Shown here: one piece after another, positions 1 through 8,602 of the stretch
How the letters are laid out: every line of letters begins with the position of its first letter
How positions within the stretch are numbered: position 1 is the first letter of the stretch
DNA from: Methanobrevibacter sp.
GTDB taxonomy: Archaea; Methanobacteriota; Methanobacteria; Methanobacteriales; Methanobacteriaceae
Assembly: GCF_017410345.1 (NCBI RefSeq)
Contig: NZ_JAFQQZ010000044.1
Location: 1 to 64,000 of the forward strand
Direction: 5' to 3'
Length of the DNA stretch: 64,000 nucleotides
Position numbers and translations under genes: made by a program
Notes under the pieces: model-generated
Seen by the model: the letters and a program-made list of their open reading frames with translations, nothing else
What the model was told of the DNA's origin: nothing
The model's database searches: none

Positions 1-84
1 TCAACATTTCAAGCACAAATCAACACATAAAATATACTTTTCTACTCCGCTTCTTTTTAAAAATTATACATAGGAGTTTTTAAA

Positions 85-363
85 ATGGCAAATACAGAAA
101 ACTTAAAACCATTTACTAAATTAAATGCTAAAGAAATGGGAAGACGTGGTGGAATTGCTTCTGGAAAAAGCAGAAAAGAAAAAGCATATATAAAACATAG
201 CTTAACATTACTATTAAATATACAGAATTATATAAACTCTCTTTCTAACATAGAGTTTGAAACCTTTGTATGCGTTTTTTCATTAGAACAGCAAAGTTAT
301 ATACGCACACTATTTAAACCTAGTAAAAAAGAAATAAGACAAATATTAAAAAAATTTAAATAA
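85..363 (+). CDS. small basic protein with phage-type glycine/lysine motif
   Basis: Function unknown. The 92-residue product is strongly basic. Residues 19-34 read GRRGGIASGKSRKEKA, a motif I associate with small proteins of phages and plasmids; the remainder is a predicted helix ending in KEIRQILKKFK. The start is supported by an AGGAG site 9 bases upstream. Base composition is even more AT-rich than the neighbouring genes. It lies at the window edge, so its context to the left is unseen. Origin in a mobile element is an inference from the motif only; no integrase, terminase or capsid gene is visible nearby. Confidence 0.65.
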   Translation: MANTENLKPFTKLNAKEMGRRGGIASGKSRKEKAYIKHSLTLLLNIQNYINSLSNIEFETFVCVFSLEQQSYIRTLFKPSKKEIRQILKKFK

Positions 364-417
364 ATTTTACACCAATATTTATATATCTATTTTTAAGAAT
401 CTAAGAACGGTGACATA

Positions 418-786
418 ATGGTAGAATTAGATAAGGAAGAATTATACAAGCAATTGGAAGAGATGGAAAACGATTTGAGACTTTATCCCATTGAAGATGG
501 GTTGGAAGATGATATAATCGATTACATCAATGGAAAGGAATTGACTGAAAACGAAAAATGGGATTTGGAGAACAGACTTGAAGATTTCTTCTATGGCGCC
601 AAACTCAAATGCAGAAAGCCTACCTACTACTTTACTGATGGATTTGAGTTTTATGTCACTGAAATCTATATAGACTTTAGAATCCTTGAACATGTCAGAA
701 AATCATTCCCTAAATTCAATCAACTTTCAGTTTCATCTGAGATTGAACAAGGATTTTCCTGTCTTTCCGTTAAATTAACCCTATGA
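418..786 (+). CDS. acidic hypothetical protein
   Basis: Not recognised. 122 residues, acidic in the first half (many Glu/Asp) with no membrane segment or signal peptide, so probably cytoplasmic. The middle is rich in aromatic residues (KPTYYFTDGFEFYVTEIYIDF), which suggests a beta-rich core. A GGTGA site 5 bases before the ATG supports the start. It is 54 bases upstream of the DUF4013-like membrane protein gene on the same strand. A shadow frame on the opposite strand is rejected because it has no ribosome site and an unlikely composition. Confidence 0.65.
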   Translation: MVELDKEELYKQLEEMENDLRLYPIEDGLEDDIIDYINGKELTENEKWDLENRLEDFFYGAKLKCRKPTYYFTDGFEFYVTEIYIDFRILEHVRKSFPKFNQLSVSSEIEQGFSCLSVKLTL

Positions 787-839
787 TTTGATTTGCTTAA
801 GCAATTTTCATGCCCACAATTTAATTATGCCTGATAAAC

Positions 840-1637
840 ATGTTAGACCTATTTAAAAATGAATTAAAAGATGCAATAAGATATCCCTTTATAGATTGGA
901 AAAACCTTATCATAATAGGGACCTTAATGTTTGCCATTACCATTTCAAACAAGGCTAATCTTAGCAAAATAGATTTGGCAATTTCTATTTTAGAAAGTCT
1001 TATTCCCAACTATTTTAATTCAAATACAATCATTTTAATCATTTCTGTTATTTTATTATTTCTGGAAATGGGATATGGGTCAAAGATAGTCTATAAAGGA
1101 TTATTGGGAGAAAACAAGCCCCCTAAATTAAATAAAATCAAAAAATTAGTTTGGGAAGGGTTTAAGAAATATTGCATCGTTGTAATTTATGGTATTGTGA
1201 TGACACTTCTGCTTAAGCATGCAAAATCCTATTTCCTTGCAGATGATATTCCTTTGGCAATTGTATTTTTCATATTATTCAATTTTGTTTATTTGGTCTT
1301 GGTAGGGGCTCTTCTTAATAGATATGAAAGTAAGGGAAAGTTCATTAAGGCTTTTCACTACAAGGAAATCTTCGGCTTGATGAAGGACATTGGCGCAAAA
1401 GATGTCTTTACAATTTTCATCTGTGCTGTCATAGGCCAAATCTTTGTAGTGAGCGGTTTTGTTGACATTACAGAAGGTGGCCTAACCCTTTTTGAAATTG
1501 GCATTTCAATCCTGACTTTCTTTTTGGCTCCGATTAGTTTAATATCTACAAAAAGACTGATCTCCTTGAATCTAAGAAGAGTATACGCTGAGAAGGATAA
1601 AAAATTAAAATCATCCGAAAAAGAATATTTGGAATAA
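840..1637 (+). CDS. DUF4013-family membrane protein
   Basis: Integral membrane protein of unknown function. The N-terminal signature (ELKDAIRYPFIDWKNLIIIG) matches the DUF4013 family, which is abundant in Methanobacteriales. About six hydrophobic segments are visible, near residues 20-40, 60-80, 110-125, 138-158, 190-210 and 218-238, and the tail is lysine-rich and cytoplasmic-looking. Length (265) fits the family. The ribosome site is weak (a TGAT 5 bases upstream). It ends before an AT-rich spacer and faces the nitroreductase gene, which runs the other way. Confidence 0.75.
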   Translation: MLDLFKNELKDAIRYPFIDWKNLIIIGTLMFAITISNKANLSKIDLAISILESLIPNYFNSNTIILIISVILLFLEMGYGSKIVYKGLLGENKPPKLNKIKKLVWEGFKKYCIVVIYGIVMTLLLKHAKSYFLADDIPLAIVFFILFNFVYLVLVGALLNRYESKGKFIKAFHYKEIFGLMKDIGAKDVFTIFICAVIGQIFVVSGFVDITEGGLTLFEIGISILTFFLAPISLISTKRLISLNLRRVYAEKDKKLKSSEKEYLE

Positions 1638-1695
1638 TAAGTTTAAATTAAGATAAAAACAAGCAATAAAATTGTAAACAATTAAGTTAAAATAA

Positions 1696-2493
1696 TTATT
1701 TATAATAAACATCTATTTTTTTATGAGGAACTGTCCTTTTGTATTTTACTCTTGGATAACCGATTACAAAAGCGGAATACATATGCTTATTTGAATCTAT
1801 TTCAGGGAAGAATTCCATCAGCTTATCATGATTCAATTCATCAGCCTTAAGAGTGAATAAGGAATAGAATCCTCCAAGCCCCATTGTATAAGCCAATAAT
1901 TCAATCCTTGCATTTGCAATAAGAGCATTTGCCTGGCTATTTGAAAAAGACAGAATCATCTGATGGCCTTCCCAAAGAAGCGGGTGATTCTTATAGTTTC
2001 CCTCACCTCTAAGATACTCTCCAAATTGCTTTATTCTAAAGAATTTTTCTTCTTCAACACTGATTATATCATAGACCAAATGCATGAATTCATCCAATTT
2101 CTCATCCATCACTACAAATTCAACATCCTGTGCATTTTGAGCACTTGGACTGTAATAGGCAGCTTCAAATAGCTTATCAAATGTTTCATCATCTATTTTT
2201 TTCTTCTTAAACCAGCGAATGCTTCTACGCTGCTTTAATAAATCAAGAAAATCTTCACTGGATACTGGAATTTCCTTAGGGTTATAATCAATAACCCGAC
2301 TCTTCTGATTTTCAAATACCTTTAGAGAAATAGAATTAGTTGGACAAATTGCTAAACAATGCCCACAATCAAAACAGTCCCCATTATCGACTTCCACTGC
2401 CTTTTTATCAACAATAGCTATATTATCCCTAATACAAACCATTTCACATAATTTACATCCAGAACAAGTTTCTGTGTTGATGTTTAATTTCAT
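1696..2493 (-). CDS. nitroreductase with N-terminal two-cluster ferredoxin domain
   Basis: Putative flavin-dependent reductase that can take electrons from its own iron-sulfur domain. Cysteines 10, 13, 16 and 20 form the first cluster motif (CSGCKLCEMVC) and a second, CFDCGHCLAICP, follows at about residues 40-51. The rest is the FMN-binding nitroreductase fold, with the RRSIRWF start and the YSPSAQNAQ motif. Such fusions are common in anaerobic archaea; the substrate is unknown. Start supported by a GTGAT site just upstream of the ATG. It belongs to a local group of redox genes (peroxidase, flavodoxin) on the same strand. Confidence 0.88.
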   Translation of the reverse strand: MKLNINTETCSGCKLCEMVCIRDNIAIVDKKAVEVDNGDCFDCGHCLAICPTNSISLKVFENQKSRVIDYNPKEIPVSSEDFLDLLKQRRSIRWFKKKKIDDETFDKLFEAAYYSPSAQNAQDVEFVVMDEKLDEFMHLVYDIISVEEEKFFRIKQFGEYLRGEGNYKNHPLLWEGHQMILSFSNSQANALIANARIELLAYTMGLGGFYSLFTLKADELNHDKLMEFFPEIDSNKHMYSAFVIGYPRVKYKRTVPHKKIDVYYK

Positions 2494-2625
2494 TTAATCA
2501 CTGGTAAATGCTATTTTAATTAAAATATTTAAAATTGATTAAGTTTTGTCAATACAAAAATTTTTAAAAATTTATGAAAAACAACTAACTCTTTTTACAA
2601 AAAATAAAATAAAAAAAGTTGAAAT

Positions 2626-3165
2626 TTATAATAATTCTTCAATTCTTGCCTTTACATCATCCAAACTTTCAGTAGGTTCGAATCTTTGGACTACATTTCC
2701 TTCACGGTCAACCAAGAATTTAGTGAAATTCCATTTGATGTTTGGATTATTCATATAATCCTCATCAATCTGTTTTAATATGCCATCCATCAATTCGGCT
2801 TTTTCACCTGTAAATCCTTTGAATCCCTGTTCACTTTTAAGATAGGCATATAAAGGCTCTTCATTTTCACCATTCACTTCAATCTTTTCAAAGATTGGGT
2901 ATTGAACTAAAAAGTCAACACGGCAGCTTTCAGCAATTTCCTCTCCAGTTCCAGGAGCCTGCTGGCCAAATTGATTGCATGGAAAATCCAAGATGGTGAA
3001 TCCCTCATCCTTAAATTCATTGAAGATTTGAGTCAATTCATTATACTGTGGAGTGAACCCACATTTGGTTGCTGAATTAACAATTAACAATACTTGTCCC
3101 TCAAAATCCTTTAAGGATACCATATTTCCTGCAGTGTCCTTTACTTCAAAATCATAAATTGACAT
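2626..3165 (-). CDS. glutathione peroxidase-family thiol peroxidase
   Basis: Reduces hydrogen peroxide or organic hydroperoxides, probably with thioredoxin-like donors because methanogens generally lack glutathione. The catalytic residue is Cys35 in the motif NSATKCGFTPQY (Cys rather than selenocysteine), followed by FPCNQFGQQAPG with the catalytic Gln at about residue 69 and the WNF motif near residue 145. Length (179) is normal for the family. Start supported by GGTGA. The flavodoxin gene lies 57 bases upstream on the same strand, suggesting shared use in oxidative-stress defence. The family is mainly bacterial, so acquisition by transfer is plausible but not shown here. Confidence 0.92.
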   Translation of the reverse strand: MSIYDFEVKDTAGNMVSLKDFEGQVLLIVNSATKCGFTPQYNELTQIFNEFKDEGFTILDFPCNQFGQQAPGTGEEIAESCRVDFLVQYPIFEKIEVNGENEEPLYAYLKSEQGFKGFTGEKAELMDGILKQIDEDYMNNPNIKWNFTKFLVDREGNVVQRFEPTESLDDVKARIEELL

Positions 3166-3204
3166 CTTTTCACCTTTGTTTTTTATTTGAATGAAAATCT
3201 GAAA

Positions 3205-3229
3205 TAAAAAGAATAATAAAAGTTATTCT
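3205..3229 (-). terminator. hairpin overlapping the flavodoxin stop codon
   Basis: On the minus strand AGAATAA (3229-3223) pairs with TTATTCT (3216-3210), and the flavodoxin stop codon TAA lies inside the first arm. A T-rich tract (CTTTTTATTTC) follows. This looks like a compact intrinsic terminator. Confidence 0.5.
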
Positions 3230-3681
3230 ATAAATGAAGAGAGTTCCTCACTGAATTCATCACGTTTTACTTCCTTTGTAGTAAGTGCCAATGTCTTTAA
3301 GGGAGCCTTACCAACATACTTTTCCATTTGTGCAAAAGTGCCCTCAAATCCAGAACCCCCGGCAGTCACAAAGAATTTCACATCATTGAACTTGCCTTCA
3401 TTCTGTTTAATATATGAAATCATAGGGTTTGCAGCCTTTCCTGCCCATACAGGAACGCCCAAATAAACCAAGTCATAATCTGAAGGGTCGAATTCCAAAG
3501 CTTCCAAATCAATGATCTTTTCTGAAATGGCATCCTTTCCACCACGCATATAACCTATTTTACCATCATAATTGACTTTGGATACGATTTCTTCAATATC
3601 CGCACCAGTTTCTCTTGCAATAGCTTCCGCCAATTTCTTTGTAACGTTTGATCTTGAATAATAAGCGACTAAAACACTCAT
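3223..3681 (-). CDS. flavodoxin
   Basis: FMN electron carrier or flavodoxin-like oxidoreductase, cytoplasmic. The N-terminus (MSVLVAYYSRSNVTKKLAEAI) is a phosphate-binding loop of the flavodoxin type; later segments YLGVPVWAGKAANP and FVTAGGSGFEGT are the expected second and third FMN-contact regions. 152 residues, normal length. Start supported by GGTGAT 5 bases upstream. It lies upstream of the glutathione peroxidase gene, which may share its transcript although a hairpin sits at its stop codon. The precise partner is unknown. Confidence 0.88.
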   Translation of the reverse strand: MSVLVAYYSRSNVTKKLAEAIARETGADIEEIVSKVNYDGKIGYMRGGKDAISEKIIDLEALEFDPSDYDLVYLGVPVWAGKAANPMISYIKQNEGKFNDVKFFVTAGGSGFEGTFAQMEKYVGKAPLKTLALTTKEVKRDEFSEELSSFIE

Positions 3682-3852
3682 GATATCACCATTTTTAAAA
3701 TAAATTTAATTGATTTGATTGAAATAATTTTTTAATAAAATCATATAATCTTTTAATTTTCAAAATATAAAAAATTAATTATATAAAATATGAAAATTAA
3801 AGAATTAATTAACTAAAAATTACTTTTAAAATATTTGAAAAGAGGTTAAAGA

Positions 3853-4203
3853 ATGTTATTTATTTACTATCCGAAATGCAGCACATGCAGAAAGGCCAAG
3901 AAATGGTTGGATGAAAACGGATTCGAATACGACGAGCAGCATATCGTTGAAGACAATCCTGACTACGACCAATTGAAGGCATTATATGAGAAAAGCGGAC
4001 TTCCCCTCAAGAGGTTCTTCAATACCAGTGGCGGAATTTACAGGGAGATGCAATTAAAAGACAAGTTGACCGACATGAGTGAAGAAGAGCAATTGAATCT
4101 TTTAGCTAGTGAAGGCATGCTTGTAAAGCGTCCAATAATAGAGACTGAATCTATCTGCCTTACTGGATTTAGGCAAAAAGAGTGGGAAGAGAAGTTAAAG
4201 TAA
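3853..4203 (+). CDS. ArsC/Spx/YffB-family thioredoxin-fold protein
   Basis: Thioredoxin-fold protein of the arsenate reductase/Spx family. Residues 3-17 (FIYYPKCSTCRKAKK) carry a CXXC pair at Cys9 and Cys12, and RPIIETESICLTGFRQKEW is the family's conserved C-terminal motif. 116 residues is the usual length. With a CXXC and no arsenic resistance genes nearby it is better read as a redox or regulatory Spx/YffB-like protein than as a proven arsenate reductase. GAGGTTAA precedes the ATG. It is divergent from the flavodoxin gene, with about 170 bases of promoter DNA between them. Confidence 0.85.
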   Translation: MLFIYYPKCSTCRKAKKWLDENGFEYDEQHIVEDNPDYDQLKALYEKSGLPLKRFFNTSGGIYREMQLKDKLTDMSEEEQLNLLASEGMLVKRPIIETESICLTGFRQKEWEEKLK

Positions 4204-4240
4204 TTAACTTATCCCCTTTTTACTTTTTTTTAAAAATTTT
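4192..4240 (+). terminator. hairpin around the arsC-like stop codon with T-tract
   Basis: AAGTTAA (4192-4198) and TTAACTT (4204-4210) form a perfect 7-bp stem whose loop contains the TAA stop codon; CCCCTTTTTACTTTTTTTT follows. This is a likely intrinsic terminator. Confidence 0.55.
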
Positions 4241-4263
4241 TCTATTTTTCTTAAATTTGTATC

Positions 4264-5462
4264 TTATTTTCTTATTTTGAATTTTTCAATTCCCTCTTTT
4301 AATGCATTTAATCCTTCAACCAGTAATTCTTCAGGGCATGCAATGTTCATTCTTAGGAAATTGTCTCCATTTTGACCTAATTGAACTCCTGGAGACAGGA
4401 ATAAACTGACTTCCTTCCTTAAGAATTCGGACAATGCATTGGAAAATTCTCCATTTTCAAAATTTTTATTCAAATCACTGCAATCCAGCCATAAGAGATA
4501 GGTTGCATTGGCGGGAACCAATTTGATTTCAGGAATCTCACTTCTTAAAAAATCATCCACAATCATCTTATTGTCAAATAATACTTCTTTTAGCTCGTTT
4601 AGCCAATCTTCACTTTTATACGCTGCAATTGTAGCGTCAATGGAGAATATGTTCGGCTGATTGAAGCAATCAATTGACAATTGCCTTTCAAGAACTTCAT
4701 AAAGCTCTTTGCTTCTGGTGAAGACCGCAGAACTTTGAAGCCCAGCAATGTTAAATGTCTTGCTTGGAGAAATGCAATTAATGCTGTTATCGGACAATTC
4801 ATCATCTAAGGATGCAAACGGAACATATTTTAAATCAGGATCTGTCAAATCACAATGAATCTCATCCGATACGACTATGACTCATTCTCTTTTGCCAAAA
4901 TAGCTATTTTTTCTAGAGTCTCCTTATCCCAGATTCTACCAATAGGATTATGAGGATTACATAATAACATCAATTTAGTCTTTGGATTTTTGAATTTCTC
5001 TTCCAAGTCATCAAAATCAATTGCATAAGCGGTTTCCACATCTTCAGAGTCAGGATTGTAAATCAATTGATTTTCCACCACGTTTCTATTATTATTCTCA
5101 ATCACATAAAAGAAATCATGATAAACTGGTGTTTGGATTAAGACATTATCCCCCTCATCTGAAAAGGCACGAATAATGCTTGTTATTAAAGGCATTACTC
5201 CAGTTGCAAACAGTAATTCCTCCTTTTTCATTGAAAGACCATATCTTTTCCACCAATTGATATAGGAATCAAATACCTCCTCATTTACAAAGGAATAAGC
5301 ATAAACTCCATGCTTGGCTTTTCTACTGACTGATTCATAAATGAGTGGAGAGGCATAGAAATCCATATCTGCAACCCACATTGGATATTCATCATCAAAC
5401 AAATCCCATTTCAGTGAATTGGTGTTTTTCCTATCAATAATAGATTCAAAATTGTATTTCAT
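4264..5462 (-). pseudogene. frameshifted MalY/PatB-type aminotransferase (C-S lyase)
   Basis: A PLP-dependent aminotransferase/cystathionine beta-lyase of the MalY/PatB type, split into two frames. The N-terminal part (5462-4875) runs from MKYNFESIIDRKNTNSLKWD to CNPHNPIGRIWDKETLEKIA and stops after AKENES. The C-terminal part continues in the next frame as VIVVSDEIHCDLTDP and then SPSKTFNIAG, with the PLP lysine. The two parts abut exactly, and adding one base near 4882-4883 restores a continuous protein of about 399 residues, the normal family length. AGGAG precedes the N-terminal start. Either a recent inactivating deletion or a sequencing error; all other motifs look intact. Confidence 0.85.
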
Positions 5463-5592
5463 AAATAATCTCCTAATGAGAAATTGTTAATTATATTAGT
5501 CTTTAATTAATAAACTAAACAATAATAGAAATTAAAAAAAAAATGATAAAAAATAAATTTTAAATTTTAAAATGAAACATCCATTTTTAAAA

Positions 5593-5970
5593 TTATGGTT
5601 TAACTATAAAAGAAACAAATCCATATGGTAAAAAAGAACTTTGCTCTTGTACAACTTCACCATGTTTAACGACTTGGACATTTAAAACATCTGAACTGCC
5701 ATCTTGTTTTGAAACTTGGACATTAATTTTTTCACTACCATTAAAGTCTAAATCAATAATTTGATCTCCATGCCCTACTATTACTTTAACTGTATCATCA
5801 TTTTGAACAATACCTTGCCATTGCCCATCATAATTAACTTTTAATTGTGTCCCAGAGCCTATGCCTCCAAGGGCAAGTAATAAGATTGCCGCTAAAATAA
5901 AGAAAGCAACTATAATGACAATTGCCTTTTTATTCATATCCCATTCATTCCAAGTATCTAAAATACTCAT
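5593..5970 (-). CDS. single-pass membrane-anchored hypothetical protein
   Basis: Not recognised as a named family. 125 residues: a short cytoplasmic start, one hydrophobic segment at about residues 15-37 (KAIVIIVAFFILAAILLLAL), then a beta-rich domain of about 85 residues that should lie outside the cell (KVNYDGQWQGIVQNDD onward). Small proteins with this plan are common in Methanobrevibacter. A GAGG site lies upstream of the ATG. It is transcribed alone, with about 240 bases of promoter DNA shared with the divergent DUF308-like gene. Confidence 0.7.
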   Translation of the reverse strand: MSILDTWNEWDMNKKAIVIIVAFFILAAILLLALGGIGSGTQLKVNYDGQWQGIVQNDDTVKVIVGHGDQIIDLDFNGSEKINVQVSKQDGSSDVLNVQVVKHGEVVQEQSSFLPYGFVSFIVKP

Positions 5971-6221
5971 CTTAAAAACCTCACATATTTAAATCACTTT
6001 GCTTTGATAATAAACATCCGAAAATTATTATCTAAACTAAAATTTGTTTAATTTTAAATATATACATTATGATTTGATTTTAGACTTAATAGATAATTAT
6101 ATGACCATTATAAAAGAATATAAAATTTAAAAGAATAATAACAAATTAAGTTAAGATAATAATTTTTATATACATAAATAAATAGAATATAAAACAATTA
6201 AATGTAAATGAGGTGAAAATA

Positions 6222-6713
6222 ATGGAATCAAATAAGATTTTAGCAATTATCTCAATAATCATTGGTTTAATATTCATCATATTCCCAATATTCAGTTCCA
6301 ATTTAATTTCCATTCTAATTGGTGCTGCAGTATTGATATTCGGTATTGCATTGGCTTATACAGGAATCATCTCAAAAGAGATTTCCCCTGCTTTTTCAAC
6401 CATTGCAGCAATATTTGGAGTGGTAATGATCATCTTAGGATTGGCATTCATCTTTGGAACAAATGCAATTGCCTTCCTGGTAGGATTGCAATTCTATATA
6501 GTAGGATTCATGATGGTTATTGTTGGTGTAATGGGGTTGCTTGGCGGTCCGGCCATTCAAAGAACCGGCTCTATAATCTGCTTGGTATTAGGAATAGTCA
6601 TTTTATTGATTGCAATGTTTGCAGCAAACAATCCTGTATTGATTACCATCATTTTAGGTATTGCATTAGTGGCTTATGGAGTATCCGGATACTTGCATGC
6701 TGATGAATACTAA
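6222..6713 (+). CDS. DUF308/HdeD-like membrane protein
   Basis: Small integral membrane protein with six hydrophobic segments arranged as tandem two-helix repeats, in the style of DUF308/HdeD proteins; function unknown, sometimes linked to acid or envelope stress in bacteria. The longest frame starts with a GTG at 6213, but that GTG is part of the ribosome site GAGGTGA; the ATG at 6222, correctly spaced behind it, is the better start, giving MESNKILAIISIIIGL. A clear terminator follows the gene. It stands alone between two promoter regions. Confidence 0.82.
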   Translation: MESNKILAIISIIIGLIFIIFPIFSSNLISILIGAAVLIFGIALAYTGIISKEISPAFSTIAAIFGVVMIILGLAFIFGTNAIAFLVGLQFYIVGFMMVIVGVMGLLGGPAIQRTGSIICLVLGIVILLIAMFAANNPVLITIILGIALVAYGVSGYLHADEY

Positions 6714-6725
6714 GAGACTAATTTT

Positions 6726-6759
6726 GAAGAATAATTATTCTTCATTTTCTTTTTTTTTT
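6726..6759 (+). terminator. palindromic intrinsic terminator of the DUF308-like gene
   Basis: GAAGAATAATTATTCTTC (6726-6743) is a perfect 18-base palindrome 10 bases after the stop codon, followed by a run of ten T (6750-6759). Its sequence resembles the serS terminator hairpin at 8581-8602. Confidence 0.75.
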
Positions 6760-6803
6760 GATTTTTTATTCTATTTTTTTTTTTCGCAAAATAATTATTT
6801 TTA

Positions 6804-6928
6804 TTTGTTCATATATTTTTTTTAGAAATTTTTTAATAACGGTTTTTCATTTTGTTCATATATTTCTTAAAAATGTTCAAAAATTCATAAAAAAATATAT
6901 AAAAAAAGACATATACTATCTTTATAAG
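6804..6928 (+). promoter_or_regulatory. promoter region of the symporter gene with a 15-base direct repeat
   Basis: TTTGTTCATATATTT occurs twice, at 6804-6818 and 6851-6865, 47 bases apart. A TATA-like box CTTTATAAG (6920-6928) lies downstream, which would start transcription near 6950, 45 bases before the ATG. The repeats are placed as regulator sites upstream of a promoter would be; that role is inferred. Confidence 0.4.
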
Positions 6929-6994
6929 TAAAATAAGCAAATTCAACTTAGTTAAAACTGATTTTGTATAAATTATCATAAGGTAGTGTATTAG

Positions 6995-8449
6995 ATGAAT
7001 GAAAATTCCGGATGGGGTTCAATAGCAACATTTTTATTTGCAATGATTGGCCTTACAATTGGTATCGGCAATATTTGGCGTTTCAGTTATGTATTCTATA
7101 CCAATGGAGGAGGATCATTCTTCATCCCCTATTTGATTGCCATCGCAGTTATGGGAATACCGTTCCTGATTTTAGAGTACGGACTTGGATTTAAATTCAA
7201 AAAGAGCTTTTCAAAGCTTTTATATGACATCGACCCAAGATTTGAGATTGTCGCATGGGCATTGGTGCTCTTTGTATTCATTGTTGCAATTTACTATATG
7301 GTCATTTTAAGTTGGGATTTCATTTATCTGATTAACAGCTTTACATTCGGATGGGGAAATGACCCATCACTCTTTTTCACCACAAATGTCGGAGGATCCT
7401 CCAATCTTAGTGGAATCGGTTCTGTAATATTGCCTACCTTCATTGCCATCATAATATTATGGGCCTTGTTCTGGCTTGTTTCAAACAGGGATGTTGATAA
7501 AGGAATCGGCAGAGCATCAAAAGTTCTAATGCCACTTCTCTTCATTATAATGTCATTCATCCTCATTTACTCATTTACATTGCCTGGATTTGAATTGGGA
7601 TTGGCCACTTTATTGAAGCCTAACTGGCTGGCCCTTCTTGATGTGAACATTTGGCTTGCTGCATTTGCCCAAATAATATTTTCATTAAGCATAGGCCAAG
7701 CCATGGTATATACCTATGCAAGCTACCTATCCAAAGAATCCAGATTGATTGACGATGTCTTTATGGTCGTTGTTGCAAACTGCCTATATGAAATATTTGT
7801 TGCCATAGGAATATTCTCCATATTGGGATACATGTCTGTGACAAGCTCAATTCCTATAACAGAATTGATAAGTGAAGGAACCGGTTTGATTTTCATCGTT
7901 CTTCCGGAAGTCTTTGCAGTAATGGGACCTATCGGCAGAATAATAGCTCCATTATTGATGCTGTCCATATTATTTGCAGGATTCACCTCATCACTTGCAT
8001 TGTTCGAACCGCTATTGTCTTCAGTCTGTGACAAGCTCAATTGGTCCCGTAAAAAAGGAGTTACCGTTCTAGTCATTATTGCATGTGTCTGTTCATTATT
8101 CTTCTCAACAGGAATAAGCAGCTATCTGGTTGAGATTGTTGACACTTTTGTCAATGAATTTGGAATTTTGATTCTGATAGCAATACAGGCAATAATATTT
8201 ACCAGATATTTGGATATGGATGAGATAACTGCCGTTCTAAATGAAAACTCCACCATTAAGGTTGGAAGAAAATGGAAATTTGTTCTTAAATATCTGCTTC
8301 CATTGATGCTGATTATAATGTGGATTATAGGAATTTACAACTTAATCTACAATGTTGACGGGTTTAAGATAGGAATTTATCTTTTAATCACATTGATTGT
8401 TATTGGATTGTCAGTATTCTTCGTTAAAGTCAATCCAAAAAATGACTGA
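6995..8449 (+). CDS. sodium:neurotransmitter symporter family (NSS/SNF) transporter
   Basis: Sodium-dependent transporter, probably of amino acids, in the cytoplasmic membrane. The first membrane segment carries the diagnostic unwound motif GIGNIWRFSYVFYTNGGGSF, whose residues form the sodium and substrate site in LeuT-like proteins. Around 11-12 hydrophobic segments follow over 484 residues, a normal size for prokaryotic members. Start ATG is preceded by AAGGTAGTG. Monocistronic: a terminator precedes it and serS faces it. Substrate cannot be read from sequence. Confidence 0.93.
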   Translation: MNENSGWGSIATFLFAMIGLTIGIGNIWRFSYVFYTNGGGSFFIPYLIAIAVMGIPFLILEYGLGFKFKKSFSKLLYDIDPRFEIVAWALVLFVFIVAIYYMVILSWDFIYLINSFTFGWGNDPSLFFTTNVGGSSNLSGIGSVILPTFIAIIILWALFWLVSNRDVDKGIGRASKVLMPLLFIIMSFILIYSFTLPGFELGLATLLKPNWLALLDVNIWLAAFAQIIFSLSIGQAMVYTYASYLSKESRLIDDVFMVVVANCLYEIFVAIGIFSILGYMSVTSSIPITELISEGTGLIFIVLPEVFAVMGPIGRIIAPLLMLSILFAGFTSSLALFEPLLSSVCDKLNWSRKKGVTVLVIIACVCSLFFSTGISSYLVEIVDTFVNEFGILILIAIQAIIFTRYLDMDEITAVLNENSTIKVGRKWKFVLKYLLPLMLIIMWIIGIYNLIYNVDGFKIGIYLLITLIVIGLSVFFVKVNPKND

Positions 8450-8571
8450 AAAAAGATTTGAAAAAAAGATAAATAAAATTAAAATAGATAAAAATAGCAA
8501 TGAACTAAAATATACTTAAAATTAAGAAAATAAAAAAAGTATTTGACTAAAAAAATACTGAAAAAAATAAT

Positions 8572-8602
8572 AAAAAAAGTAAAAGAATAAAATTATTCTT
8601 TT
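8572..8602 (-). terminator. serS terminator hairpin sharing the stop codon
   Basis: On the minus strand AAAAGAATAA (8602-8593, ending in the serS stop codon TAA) pairs perfectly with TTATTCTTTT (8590-8581) across a 2-base spacer; a T-tract (8579-8573) follows. Very similar in sequence to the terminator at 6726. Confidence 0.7.

Noticed and set aside
6213-6221. GTG start of the DUF308-like gene at 6213
   Set aside because: The GTG lies inside the GAGGTGA ribosome site of the ATG at 6222.
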